Shown here one piece after another: positions 8,742 to 17,853 of a stretch of DNA of 64,000 nt. The translations under genes were made by a program, and so were the position numbers. The notes under the pieces were generated by a model that saw nothing but the letters and a program-made list of their open reading frames with translations, did not search any database and was not told the origin of the DNA. Source of the DNA: an alpha proteobacterium SCGC AAA536-G10 (GTDB taxonomy: Bacteria > Pseudomonadota > Alphaproteobacteria > Puniceispirillales > Marisalimonadaceae); the NCBI GenBank assembly GCA_000384615.1, contig ARQU01000010.1, forward strand, positions 24,654-88,653, read 5' to 3'. Numbering within the stretch: the first letter of the stretch is position 1; every line of letters starts with the position of its first letter.

Positions 8742-10527
8742 AGACATAAAATCAGTTTTAATAATTGGGGCTGGACCTATAATAATCGGACAAGCCTGTG
8801 AATTTGACTATTCAGGTGCTCAAGCGTGTAAAGCTCTTAAAGAAGAAGGTATAAGAGTAATTTTAATAAACTCTAACCCTGCAACAATTATGACAGATCC
8901 AATGATGGCTGATTCAACTTATATTGAACCTATAGAAAAAGATACAATAGAAAAGATTATAAAAATAGAGAAACCTGACGCAATTCTTCCTACTATGGGA
9001 GGGCAAACAGCTTTAAATGCTACTCTAGATCTATACAACTCCGGTGTTCTTAAAAAATATAATATTGAAATTATAGGTGCAAAACCAGCCTCTATTAATA
9101 AAGCAGAGGATAGAGAATTATTTAAAAGGAGTATGAGAAAAATAGGCTTAGAAACTGCAAAAGCAACAATTGCCAAAAATCTAGATGAAGCTAATTCAGC
9201 ATTGGATTTTGTAGGATTACCAGCAATTATTAGACCATCTTTTACGCTTGGAGGAGAAGGTGGCGGCATAGCTTACAATAAAGAGGAATTTGTTGAGATT
9301 GTGTCAAATGGGCTTAAATTATCACCAAACACTGAAGTACTTATTGAAGAGTCTCTCCTTGGATGGAAAGAGTATGAAATGGAGGTTGTTAGGGATCATT
9401 CTGACAATTGTATAATCATTTGCTCTATTGAGAACGTAGATCCTATGGGTATACATACTGGTGATTCTATTACAGTAGCTCCTGCTCTAACATTATCTGA
9501 TAAAGAATATCAAAATATGCGAAATGCTAGCATTGCTGTTCTTAGGGAAATTGGTGTTGATACAGGAGGTTCAAACGTTCAATTTGCACTTAATCCAAAT
9601 AATGGGAGATTAATTGTAATTGAAATGAACCCAAGAGTAAGTCGTTCTTCTGCTTTAGCCTCTAAAGCAACAGGCTTTCCCATAGCTAAAGTTGCAGCTA
9701 AACTTGCAATTGGATATAATTTGTACGAATTACAAAATGACATTACAAAATCTACACCTGCTAGTTTTGAACCTACTATAGATTATGTGGTTACAAAAAT
9801 ACCCCGCTTTACATTTGAAAAATTTCCTGGGTGTAAGAGTTTTTTGTCAACTTCAATGAAGTCTGTTGGAGAAGTAATGGCCATTGGAAGATCATTCCAG
9901 GAATCTCTTCAAAAGGCTCTAAGATCTCTAGAAACAGATTTATCCGGTTTAAATGACGTGCCGTTTCCAGCTCAAAATGAGGTATTAAATGACAAGGATA
10001 ATGTATCTGGTTGGCTAGCAGAACAGGTTCCTGAAAGAATTTTAAGGATATCAACAGCTTTAAGAAACAAGGTTGCAATTAATGACATTTCAAAAATTAC
10101 TGGTTGGGACAAATGGTTTTTGGAACAAATATATGGTATTATTGCAGTAGAAGATAAATTAAAAGAAAGCTTATTTCCTTTAAATGAAACGTTTCTTAGA
10201 AACATAAAATCTATGGGATTTTCTGACAAACGTATTTCAGAATTAACTAAATTTAGCTCTCAAAAAATATATGATCTTCGTTTTCAATTTAAAATTTTTC
10301 CTTCGTATAAAAGAGTTGATACATGTGCTGCTGAATTTTTTTCCGAGACAGCTTATTTATACAGTACTTATGAACAAAACGTTGTAAATGAGTGTGAAGT
10401 GTACCCATCTACTAAGACTAAAATAATAATACTTGGTGGGGGGCCAAATAGAATAGGTCAAGGTATAGAGTTTGATTATTGTTGTGTACATGCAGCATAC
10501 AGCTTATATTCAAGGTATAGAGTTTGA
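8728..10527 (+). pseudogene. carB: carbamoyl-phosphate synthase large subunit, 5' part (frameshifted)
   Basis: This 599-residue reading frame carries the first half of CarB: the ATP-grasp carboxyphosphate domain ('[27 protein letters not shown]' region, 'MGGQTALN', '[33 protein letters not shown]') and the oligomerisation domain. At residues 577-593 it enters the second half ('[21 protein letters not shown]'), then runs into the second copy of a 50-base direct repeat in the wrong frame and stops after 'YSRYRV'. Removing one 52-base unit joins it to the downstream frame as one 1079-residue protein, the normal CarB length. Either a real inactivating duplication or an assembly error. Confidence 0.93.
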
Positions 10528-10559
10528 TTATTGTTGTGTACATGCAGCATACAGCTTAT
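10458..10559 (+). repeat. 50-bp tandem direct repeat breaking carB
   Basis: Bases 10458-10507 and 10510-10559 are identical 50-base copies, starting TCAAGGTATAGAG and ending ACAGCTTAT, separated by the dinucleotide AT. The period is 52, which is 17 codons plus one base, so the duplication shifts the carB frame. The copies are perfect, which suggests a very recent event or an assembly or amplification artefact. The duplicated stretch encodes the conserved [15 protein letters not shown] segment at the start of the second ATP-binding half. Confidence 0.97.
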
Positions 10560-12019
10560 CAGATGTCGGCTACGAGACTATTATGATCAATTGTAACCCT
10601 GAAACAGTGTCTACTGATTATGACACATCCAATAAATTATATTTTGAACCTCTAACTCACGAGGATGTAATTTCTATTATTGAAAAGGAAAGTAAAAATG
10701 GAAATGTGCTAGGAGTAATAGTTCAACTAGGGGGACAGACACCTCTTAAAATAGCATCAAATCTAGAAAAAGCTGGTATTAAGATATTAGGAACGTCTGT
10801 TAAAGCTATCGACCTAGCGGAAGATAGAAAAAATTTTAAAAATCTATTAAAAAAGTTAAAACTTAATCAACCTTTAAATGATGTTGCTAGCAGTAAAAAT
10901 GAAGCAATTAAAATAACTAATAAAATAGGTTTCCCAGTAGTTATTAGACCAAGCTATGTCCTTGGCGGTCGTGCAATGGAAATAGTCCATAATAATGAGC
11001 AACTACTTAGATATATAAATGATGCGGTAAAAGTGTCAGGCAATAATCCAGTTTTAATAGATAGTTTTTTAAAAAATGCTATAGAAGTCGATGTCGACGC
11101 TATATGTGATGGTAATGATACATTTATAGCAGGCATAATGGAGCATATAGAGGAAGCAGGCATTCATTCTGGCGATTCTGCTTGCGCTCTTCCACCGCAA
11201 ACTCTTGAAAAAAAAATTATTAATAAAATAATTTTACAAACAAAAAAACTTGCAAAAGAATTAAATGTAATTGGTTTTATTAATATACAATTTGCAGTGC
11301 AAAGTGATAAAATTTTTATACTTGAGGTTAATCCAAGAGGGAGTAGAACAATTCCTTTTGTTGCTAAGTCAACAGGTATTCCTCTTGTAAAACTAGCATC
11401 ACAAATCATGACAGGTAAAAAGTTATCAGATTTTAGAATTTCGCATCACAAGATTAACCACATATCTGTTAAAGAAGCGGTTTTTCCATTTGCACGATTC
11501 CCAGGAACTGATGTAATACTTGGACCTGAAATGAAGTCTACAGGAGAAGTTATGGGCATAGGTTCGACTTTTGGAGAAGCTTTTGCCAAAAGCCAACTTG
11601 GTGCTGGTATCAATCTTCCTCTAGAAGGTCAAGTCTTTATTTCCATTAAAGATGATGATAAAAAAAATATAATACCAATTGCAAAAAATCTTGAAAGTTT
11701 AGGCTTCAAAATATGCGCTACATTTGGCACTGCCAAAACTTTAAATAACAATAGTATTAATACAAAATATGTTAAAAAGGTGATTGAGGGAAGACCAAAT
11801 GCTGTAGATGCAATGTTATCGAAAGAAATACAACTTGTTATCAATACAGCAGAAGGAACAAATTCAATAAAAGATAGTTTCTCTCTTAGACAAACTGCAC
11901 TTTTAAATAAAATTCCTTATTACACTACTGTTCAAGGTGCTAAAGCAGCAACATTAGCTATCAAATCTATTAAAAATAAAAATTTGGGAATCAAATCACT
12001 CCAATCATACTTTGAATAA
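10472..12019 (+). pseudogene. carB: carbamoyl-phosphate synthase large subunit, 3' part (frameshifted)
   Basis: This frame holds the second half of CarB: the carbamoyl-phosphate ATP-grasp domain ('DVGYETIMINCNPETVSTDYDTSNKLYFEPLT', 'VIVQLGGQTPLKIA', 'VIRPSYVLGGRAMEIV', 'LEVNPRGSRTIPFVAKSTGIPLVKLA') and the C-terminal allosteric MGS-like domain ('FATFGTAKTLN' type 'CATFGTAKTLNNN', 'VINTAEG'). Its first residues before 'QGIEFDYCC' are out-of-frame translation of the first repeat copy, not real CarB. No plausible ribosome-binding site precedes the first ATG at 10472, so independent expression looks unlikely. Deleting one repeat unit restores a single gene. Confidence 0.93.
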
Positions 12020-12071
12020 TGAAAATTTTATATTATAATTTAGTTTTAATTGATTATGTGGAAACTTTAAA

Positions 12072-12551
12072 ATGGATAAAATTCCTTTTACATCATCTGG
12101 ACTTGAAAAAATTAAATCTGAGTTGAACAATCTAAAAAAGTTAGAAAGGCCAAATATCATTCAAGCTATTGCCGTTGCAAGAGAGCATGGTGACCTTAAA
12201 GAAAATGCAGAATATCATGCAGCAAAAGATAAGCAGTCTTTTGTTGAAGGAAGAATTACAGAACTTGAGAATGTTACCAGTAGAGCTGAAGTAATAAACC
12301 TGAGTAAATTATCAGGTAAAACTGTTACTTTTGGGACTAAAGTTAAAATTATAGACGAAGAAAATGATCAAGAAACAGTTTATCAAATAGTAGGACCATA
12401 TGAAGCTAATCTGGAATTAGGACACATATCAATAGTTTCACCAATAGCAAAAGCTTTAATAGGTAAAGAAGAAGGCACTTCAGTCTCTGTTTCCACACCT
12501 GGTGGAACAAAAAATTATGAAATATTGTCTATTGAAATTATTTCAACATAG
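12072..12551 (+). CDS. greA: transcription elongation factor GreA
   Basis: A 159-residue Gre factor that stimulates cleavage of backtracked RNA in stalled RNA polymerase. The N-terminal coiled coil carries 'AREHGDLKENAEYHAAKDKQSFVEGRITELE' (residues 37-67), with the acidic tip residues D and E in 'GDLKENAEY'. The C-terminal FKBP-like domain has 'VKIIDEENDQETVYQIVGPYEA' and 'SPIAKALIGKEEGTSVSVSTPGG'. It follows carB by 52 bases, the usual carA-carB-greA order in alphaproteobacteria. Its 3' end overlaps the convergent Lrp gene by 14 bases. Confidence 0.97.
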   Translation: MDKIPFTSSGLEKIKSELNNLKKLERPNIIQAIAVAREHGDLKENAEYHAAKDKQSFVEGRITELENVTSRAEVINLSKLSGKTVTFGTKVKIIDEENDQETVYQIVGPYEANLELGHISIVSPIAKALIGKEEGTSVSVSTPGGTKNYEILSIEIIST

Positions 12552-13026
12552 TTTCGAATGGTATTCCTGGTAAACTTTTAGTACTTCTAATATTTAAAGA
12601 TGTTTTTACATTACTAACTTTAGGAGCTTGTGTAAGATTTTTTGTTAAAAATGTTTGAAAGTCATCCCAATCTTTAGTTACAATTTTTAAAAGAAAATCT
12701 ACTTCTCCTACAAGCATATGGCATTCTCTTACTTCTGGAAAAAGAGATATATAATTTTCAAAAATTTGCAGATCATTTTCAGCTTGACTTTCAAGGCCAA
12801 CATGAGCAAACACGGTCACCTTAAAACCTAAAAGTTCGGGATTTAAAATAGCACTACATCCACGAATGAAATTTCTATTTTCTAAAGTTTTAACTCTCCT
12901 TAAACATGAAGGAGGTGAAATTTTAACAATATTAGCTAATTTTACATTACTAATTTTTCCATTTGTTTGTAACTCTTTTAATATTTTAATATCAATATTA
13001 TCTAACTTAATTTTTTCATTTTTCAT
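12538..13026 (-). CDS. Lrp/AsnC-family transcriptional regulator
   Basis: A 162-residue Lrp-type regulator. The N-terminal winged helix-turn-helix reads 'LDNIDIKILKELQTNGKISNVKLANIVKISPPSCLRRVKTLE' (residues 8-50), and the C-terminal RAM ligand-binding domain contains 'VTVFAHVGLE', 'VRECHMLVGEVDFLLKIVTKDWDDFQTFL'. It resembles the global Lrp subgroup in size and in the 'SPPSCLRRVK' recognition helix. Such proteins sense amino acids and often control their own promoters; an inverted repeat lies just upstream at 13050-13078. It is convergent with greA, overlapping it by 14 bases, and divergent from the ELM1-like gene. Confidence 0.93.
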   Translation of the reverse strand: MKNEKIKLDNIDIKILKELQTNGKISNVKLANIVKISPPSCLRRVKTLENRNFIRGCSAILNPELLGFKVTVFAHVGLESQAENDLQIFENYISLFPEVRECHMLVGEVDFLLKIVTKDWDDFQTFLTKNLTQAPKVSNVKTSLNIRSTKSLPGIPFETMLK

Positions 13027-13042
13027 TTTATTAATATTTCTC

Positions 13043-13081
13043 TATAGTAAGTAATAATTATGTTGAAATATTATTACTATA
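13043..13081. promoter_or_regulatory. nested inverted repeats between Lrp and ELM1 genes
   Basis: Two nested inverted repeats share a centre. AGTAATAAT (13050-13058) pairs with ATTATTACT (13070-13078) around 11 bases, and TATAGTAA (13043-13050) is the reverse complement of TTACTATA (13074-13081). A TATAAT hexamer lies at 13078-13083. The element is 24 bases upstream of the Lrp start at its near end and about 75 upstream of the ELM1 gene. It could be an autoregulatory Lrp operator; it lacks the CTG/CAG-type ends of the Lrp consensus. Confidence 0.4.
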
Positions 13082-13155
13082 ATCGACACTTATAAACAAT
13101 TTTATTTCATAAAATAATTTATTTATAAAATTTTATAATTTTTGGGAGAACTAAG

Positions 13156-14118
13156 TTGCTGAAGTCAACAAAAAAAAGTGCTTGGGTAATAAGTGACGGA
13201 ACCAAAGGAATGGAAAATCAGTCCTTAGCACTAGTTAAATTATTAAATATAAATTTCACGTTAATAAACTTTAATACACCGTATTTTCTAAAAAAATTTC
13301 CTTTATCTAAAAAATTTTATATTTCCTCTATTAAAAAATATTTCTTAACAAACAAGTCTACTCCTTCTTACATTATTACAACTGGCAAAAGAATGGCTGG
13401 GGTTTCAATGGCTTTAAAATTAATTCTAAAAGATAAAGTTAAAACTATTCACATTCAAAACCCTAAATTGCCCTATGAATATTTTGATTTATTACTCATT
13501 CCCGAACACGATAATATAACTGCAAAAAATGTTATAACAACAAAAGGTGCTCTTTCTTTTTTTAATACTAATGATTTAAAGAATTTTGAAGATAAAAAAA
13601 TTAAAAACATCAAAAAAAATAAAAAAAGTATTATATTATTAATGTTGGGTGGAAATAATAAAAGATATAAACCGACCAATTCTGATTATTACTATTTAAG
13701 CATGAATATTATGGAAGCAACCAAAAATATAAAAGGTCATTTGATAATATTGCCATCTAGACGAACACCTTTAAAGTCTATCAAAATTTTAAATTCTATA
13801 TTTTTAAAAAATAGTGAAGATTGTCAAATAGTAAATTCATCTGAAAAAAACCCTTATCCAAATATTTTGACTATTGCTGACTATATAGTGGTTACAAGTG
13901 ATAGTGTTAATATGATTTCAGAAACTGCAACATTAACTACGCCTTTATTTATTTCACATTTCTCAAAAGAAAATGGGAAGATATATAGTTTTTTAAATAA
14001 TCTTGAAGAGCTTGGTGTTTTAAAAACATTTAAAGGGAAATTGTTTCTTTATAATAAAAATAAATTGAATACTAATGAGGAGACTCTTTTAAAAATTAAT
14101 AAGTTTTTTGGACTCTAA
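13156..14118 (+). CDS. ELM1-family (mitochondrial fission ELM1-like) protein
   Basis: A 320-residue protein of the Mito_fiss_Elm1 family, widespread in alphaproteobacteria and plants. The opening 'SAWVISDGTKGMENQSLALVKLL' is the family N-terminal motif; later 'ILLMLGGNNKRYKPT' and 'ADYIVVTSDSVNMISETATLTTPLFIS' resemble glycosyltransferase-B nucleotide-sugar sites. The start is TTG with GGGAGAA about 6 bases upstream; no ATG fits better. Function in bacteria is not established; a glycosyltransferase-like activity is inference from the fold. The last 30 bases overlap the convergent selO gene. Confidence 0.8.
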   Translation: MLKSTKKSAWVISDGTKGMENQSLALVKLLNINFTLINFNTPYFLKKFPLSKKFYISSIKKYFLTNKSTPSYIITTGKRMAGVSMALKLILKDKVKTIHIQNPKLPYEYFDLLLIPEHDNITAKNVITTKGALSFFNTNDLKNFEDKKIKNIKKNKKSIILLMLGGNNKRYKPTNSDYYYLSMNIMEATKNIKGHLIILPSRRTPLKSIKILNSIFLKNSEDCQIVNSSEKNPYPNILTIADYIVVTSDSVNMISETATLTTPLFISHFSKENGKIYSFLNNLEELGVLKTFKGKLFLYNKNKLNTNEETLLKINKFFGL

Positions 14119-15522
14119 ATAATCACCTAATTTTCTAACTTTCTTGATTTTTTGTTCTAAAAACTTCCAATTATTATTTCGATCTATTTGTTTCCATATT
14201 TCTTCAACTTCCTCAATCAGCATATTTTGTCTATTCGTTTCTAGCATTCTTCTTTTTTTTGATATCCCTTTTAATGAGTGGCAATTTTTAAGAATATCTG
14301 CCGTTTTTGAAAATCCTTCAACTTTATATTTCTTTCCATAATTAGTCTTCATAAGGTCTATTACAGAATCACTTCCACCATAAAAATCATAAAAAAAGGA
14401 CGCATAATCTATTTTGTATTTTTCACTTTCATTTAACAAAATATTCATTATTTCATTAAGATTTTTAGTATCAATATCTTGTATTCCTATTCTCCAACAA
14501 AAATGATCTTTTAGAGACAGATGAAAATTTATGGAAAATTCATTCAATATCTCAACGATTCTTTTTTCTTTAATTAATTTATTAAGACTTTTGCCCAACT
14601 GGGATAAAGCCCACAAAGCTGCTTGTGGCTGTCTGCCAAATGAGTATCTACCATTATAATCAAAATAAGCTGCTGTAAAATTATGATTTGCATATTGTAT
14701 GAATCTCCATGGGCCAAAATCAAAGACTTCACCAGTTACATTAAAATTATCTGTGTTTAGAACGCCGTGAACAAAGCCTGAAACAATAATTTTACCCATA
14801 GATATTGCAACTTTTTTTACACATTCTAAAAATATAGTTTCTATAAACTCCTCACGGTTACTATTCTTATTAATATGAGTGAAATAGTTATCTCCCAAAT
14901 AATCTAAAAGTATTTCGAGATTATCGTATTGATTTAAATAAGCTAATCTTTGAAAAGTACCAATTCTTATATGACCATTGCTTCTTCTTACTAAAACCGC
15001 AGACCTAGTTGGAGACGGCTCGTCATTTCTTTGAAGTTTCTCATTTGTTTCAATTATAGATAAAGTTTGGCTAGTTGCTACACCTAAGGCAGATAAAAAC
15101 TCTGTAGCTAATAATTCACGAATTGCCCCTTTCAATGTTAATCTTCCATCCCCACCTCTACTATATTTTGTTTTTCCAGATCCTTTTGTTCCTAGATCCC
15201 ATAAGTTTTTATTCTTATCTAAAAATTGTGCTAATAGAAAACCTCTTCCATCACCTAATTCAGAATTGTAATGTCCAAATTGATGACCATGATATTTTAA
15301 AACCAAGGGATCATGATTAACTCCAGGAAATTTAGAAAATTTCCCTAAATAATCTATCCATTCATCATCTGACAGGTCATCAAAACCTATTGGTTTAGCA
15401 GCCCTGTTATTTCTAAACCTTAAAATATGATTTGGGAATAGAGCTGGTTTAGCAATATCATAAAATGCATTACCTAAACTAAAATGATTATTCATAACTT
15501 TAGAATTATTTTTCATAAACAC
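14089..15522 (-). CDS. selO: protein adenylyltransferase SelO
   Basis: A 477-residue YdiU/UPF0061 pseudokinase that transfers AMP to protein hydroxyls and is linked to redox homeostasis. Characteristic segments are 'YHGHQFGHYNSELGDGRGFLLAQ', 'WDLGTKGSGKTKYSRGGDGRLTLKGAIRELLATEFLSALG' and 'FVHGVLNTDNFNVTGEVFDFGPWRF' (the DNxxxxGExxDFGP active site). The selenocysteine or cysteine-bearing C-terminal tail of longer homologues is not seen; the protein ends 'LGDYLESKKLINF'. Start could be the ATG at 15522 or the in-frame M10. It is 12 bases downstream of msrP on the same strand, suggesting a redox-stress operon. Confidence 0.93.
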   Translation of the reverse strand: MFMKNNSKVMNNHFSLGNAFYDIAKPALFPNHILRFRNNRAAKPIGFDDLSDDEWIDYLGKFSKFPGVNHDPLVLKYHGHQFGHYNSELGDGRGFLLAQFLDKNKNLWDLGTKGSGKTKYSRGGDGRLTLKGAIRELLATEFLSALGVATSQTLSIIETNEKLQRNDEPSPTRSAVLVRRSNGHIRIGTFQRLAYLNQYDNLEILLDYLGDNYFTHINKNSNREEFIETIFLECVKKVAISMGKIIVSGFVHGVLNTDNFNVTGEVFDFGPWRFIQYANHNFTAAYFDYNGRYSFGRQPQAALWALSQLGKSLNKLIKEKRIVEILNEFSINFHLSLKDHFCWRIGIQDIDTKNLNEIMNILLNESEKYKIDYASFFYDFYGGSDSVIDLMKTNYGKKYKVEGFSKTADILKNCHSLKGISKKRRMLETNRQNMLIEEVEEIWKQIDRNNNWKFLEQKIKKVRKLGDYLESKKLINF

Positions 15523-15534
15523 ATTTACATTCGT

Positions 15535-16506
15535 TTATCTAAAAAGATTATTCTGCAAACTTTTCTCTAATTTATTATAAATGGAAGCAACTTGATCACC
15601 ATATCCATTATAAATAACCGTGGGTATCCTTCCATCAACTCCTAGTTGTTGCTCAGACTTTTGTGACCATCTAGGATGTGGTATATTTGGATTAACATTA
15701 GCCCAAAATCCATATTCTTTAGGCGCGAGTTTTTCCCACAAGCCTATGGGTCTTTTATTTACAAAACTAATTTTTACAATTGATTTTATAGATTTAAAAC
15801 CATATTTCCATGGAAGAATTACGCGTAATGGAGCACCATTCTGATTAGGTAATTCTTTGCCGTAAATACCCGTGGCAATAAAACTTAAATCATTTTTTGC
15901 TTCTTCAATAGTTATACCTTCTTGATAAGGCCACGGATACCACTTTTGTTTTTGTCCTGGGGCAATATCTGGGTTAAAAAAAGTTTCAAACTTAACAAAT
16001 TTAGCATCAGTTTTTGGTTCAACAATTGATAAGATTTTATTAACCGGAAAACCAGCCCAAGGCACAGTCATTGACCATGCTTCCACACATCTAAATCTAT
16101 AGACTCTTTCTTCAATTCCACCAATTTTTTTTAGTAAATCTTTAACGTCTATAGTTAATGGTTTATTTACCAATCCATCAATTGTTAATAACCAAGGATC
16201 TGTTTTAAGCTGTGCAGCTCTTCTCCAAATATTTTTGCTTGAGCCAAACTCATAAAAGTTTGTATAGGTAGTTGCTAGGCTTTCTTTTGTAAGATCTCTG
16301 TCTACTTTGTAGAAATTATTATTTATTGGAGGATAAAATGAACTAAATGCTTTAAAAGGAATTAATGATGCACTAGGAACAACTAGTGAGCCAACAGCTA
16401 AATTTTTTAAAATTTTTCGTCGAGAGTTAAAAACACTTTCGGTTGTAATACAGCTTTCTTTTAAATTCCAGATCTTATTTTTTTTTAGAAACACGTACCA
16501 CTCCAA
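15535..16506 (-). CDS. msrP: protein-methionine-sulfoxide reductase catalytic subunit
   Basis: A 323-residue periplasmic molybdopterin enzyme (YedY/MsrP) that repairs oxidised methionines in exported proteins. The N-terminus 'NLKESCITTESVFNSRRKILKNLAVGSLVV' combines the conserved leader with a twin-arginine export signal. The molybdenum-ligand cysteine lies in 'RFRCVEAWSMTVPWAGFPV', and 'NQNGAPLRVILPWKYGFKSIKSI' is the conserved sulfite-oxidase-fold segment. The C-terminus has 'NPNIPHPRWSQKSEQQLG'. The quinone-linked membrane partner MsrQ is not adjacent. It is followed by selO on the same strand. Confidence 0.95.
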   Translation of the reverse strand: MEWYVFLKKNKIWNLKESCITTESVFNSRRKILKNLAVGSLVVPSASLIPFKAFSSFYPPINNNFYKVDRDLTKESLATTYTNFYEFGSSKNIWRRAAQLKTDPWLLTIDGLVNKPLTIDVKDLLKKIGGIEERVYRFRCVEAWSMTVPWAGFPVNKILSIVEPKTDAKFVKFETFFNPDIAPGQKQKWYPWPYQEGITIEEAKNDLSFIATGIYGKELPNQNGAPLRVILPWKYGFKSIKSIVKISFVNKRPIGLWEKLAPKEYGFWANVNPNIPHPRWSQKSEQQLGVDGRIPTVIYNGYGDQVASIYNKLEKSLQNNLFR

Positions 16507-16511
16507 AATTT

Positions 16512-17714
16512 TTAAGATAAGCTTAATACTGCTTTTTCAATCCTATTCATGGCTTGTTTTAACAAATCTAAACTTGTTGCATAAGACACTCTAAAGAAAG
16601 GCTCTAATCCAAAAGCGACTCCAGGCACAGCTGCAACTTCTGCTGTTTCTAAGAGCCATTCGACAATATCTGTATCATTCTTTAATACTGTTCCATCATT
16701 TGTTTTTTTTCCTATTAATCCAGAAACATTTGGATAAGCATAAAAGGCTCCCTTAGGTAACAAACAACTTATACCTTGAATACTATTGAGTTTACTAACA
16801 ACAAAATATCTTCTTTCATCAAAAGCTTTTAAACAAGGTTTTAAAAAGTCATTACTTCCACTTATTCCAGCCAAAGCAGCATACTGAGAGATAGATGAGG
16901 CATTGGAAGTTGACTGCCCTTGAATTTTAATCATTGCTTTGATTAATATTTCAGGACCAACTGCATATCCAATTCGCCAACCCGTCATACAATGACTTTT
17001 TGAAACACCATTTACTGTTAACACTCTATCTTTTAAATCAGGAGCAACTTGAGCAAATGTGAAGAATTCAAAATTATCATAAATTATATATTCATATATA
17101 TCATCTGTTATAACATATAAATTTTCATGTTTTCTAACAACGTCAGCAATTTCTTCAAGCTCTTTTCTAGAATAACAAGATCCAGTTGGATTAGACGGAC
17201 TATTTAATATCAACCACTTGCTTTTTTTTGTTACAACTTGTTCTAATTCTTTAGCTGTAAGTTTAAAATTTGTGTCTTGAGAACAACGCACAATAACAGG
17301 TTTACCACCAGCCAACAAAGTCATATCAGGATATGATACCCAGTATGGAGCTGGAATTATCACTTCATCATCTTTATTTATAGAACTAATCAGTGCGTTG
17401 AATAAAATTTGTTTCCCACCAGTACCTACAATCACGTCATTTATTGAATAACTCAAATCATTATCATTTTTAAACTTATCAATTATGGCTTGCCTAAGTT
17501 CTGGTATACCTTCTACGTTCGTATATTTTGTATATCCTTTGCGAATTGCATTTATAGCAGCTTCCTTTACATGGTCTGGTGTATCAAAATCAGGTTCACC
17601 AGCCGATAATCCAATAACTTTTTTTCCTTCTCTTTTTAATTGCGTTGCTTTGGCTGTTATGACCATTGTTGCAGAAGGTTTTATTCTATTCAAACTGTCA
17701 GAAATAAAAGTCAT
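16512..17714 (-). CDS. aspartate/aromatic-type aminotransferase (class I)
   Basis: A PLP aminotransferase of about 400 residues. Visible motifs: 'IGLSAGEPDFDTPDHVKEAA', 'YTKYTNVEGIPELRQAI', 'PSNPTGSCYSRKELE', 'ITDDIYEYIIYDN' and the PLP lysine in 'VNGVSKSHCMTGWRIGYAVGP', with the substrate carboxylate arginine in 'FFRVSYATS'. It most likely interconverts aspartate and oxaloacetate (alphaproteobacterial AatA type). I prefer the ATG at 17714 because GGAG lies about 8 bases before it; a TTG at 17729 would add five residues. It lies 5 bases before msrP on the same strand. Confidence 0.93.
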   Translation of the reverse strand: MTFISDSLNRIKPSATMVITAKATQLKREGKKVIGLSAGEPDFDTPDHVKEAAINAIRKGYTKYTNVEGIPELRQAIIDKFKNDNDLSYSINDVIVGTGGKQILFNALISSINKDDEVIIPAPYWVSYPDMTLLAGGKPVIVRCSQDTNFKLTAKELEQVVTKKSKWLILNSPSNPTGSCYSRKELEEIADVVRKHENLYVITDDIYEYIIYDNFEFFTFAQVAPDLKDRVLTVNGVSKSHCMTGWRIGYAVGPEILIKAMIKIQGQSTSNASSISQYAALAGISGSNDFLKPCLKAFDERRYFVVSKLNSIQGISCLLPKGAFYAYPNVSGLIGKKTNDGTVLKNDTDIVEWLLETAEVAAVPGVAFGLEPFFRVSYATSLDLLKQAMNRIEKAVLSLS

Positions 17715-17853
17715 ATTTAAACTCCACAAAAAGAAATTTATTCATTAATAAGATCTACTACAAAATATAGTTGTTAAAAATCTTTTTTATTAATTAATAG
17801 GTAATTTTTTGATATAAAGCATTTAATGTCAGATTAATTACATATTTAATAAA

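Noticed and set aside
8728..12019. carB as two naturally separate genes, as in some archaea and Aquifex
   Set aside because: The junction is a perfect 50-bp repeat that shifts the frame, the downstream part lacks a ribosome-binding site, and its first residues are out-of-frame repeat translation.
17730..17853. SOS box upstream of uvrB
   Set aside because: Neither GAAC-N7-GAAC nor GTTC-N7-GTTC, the alphaproteobacterial LexA patterns, is present in the gap.
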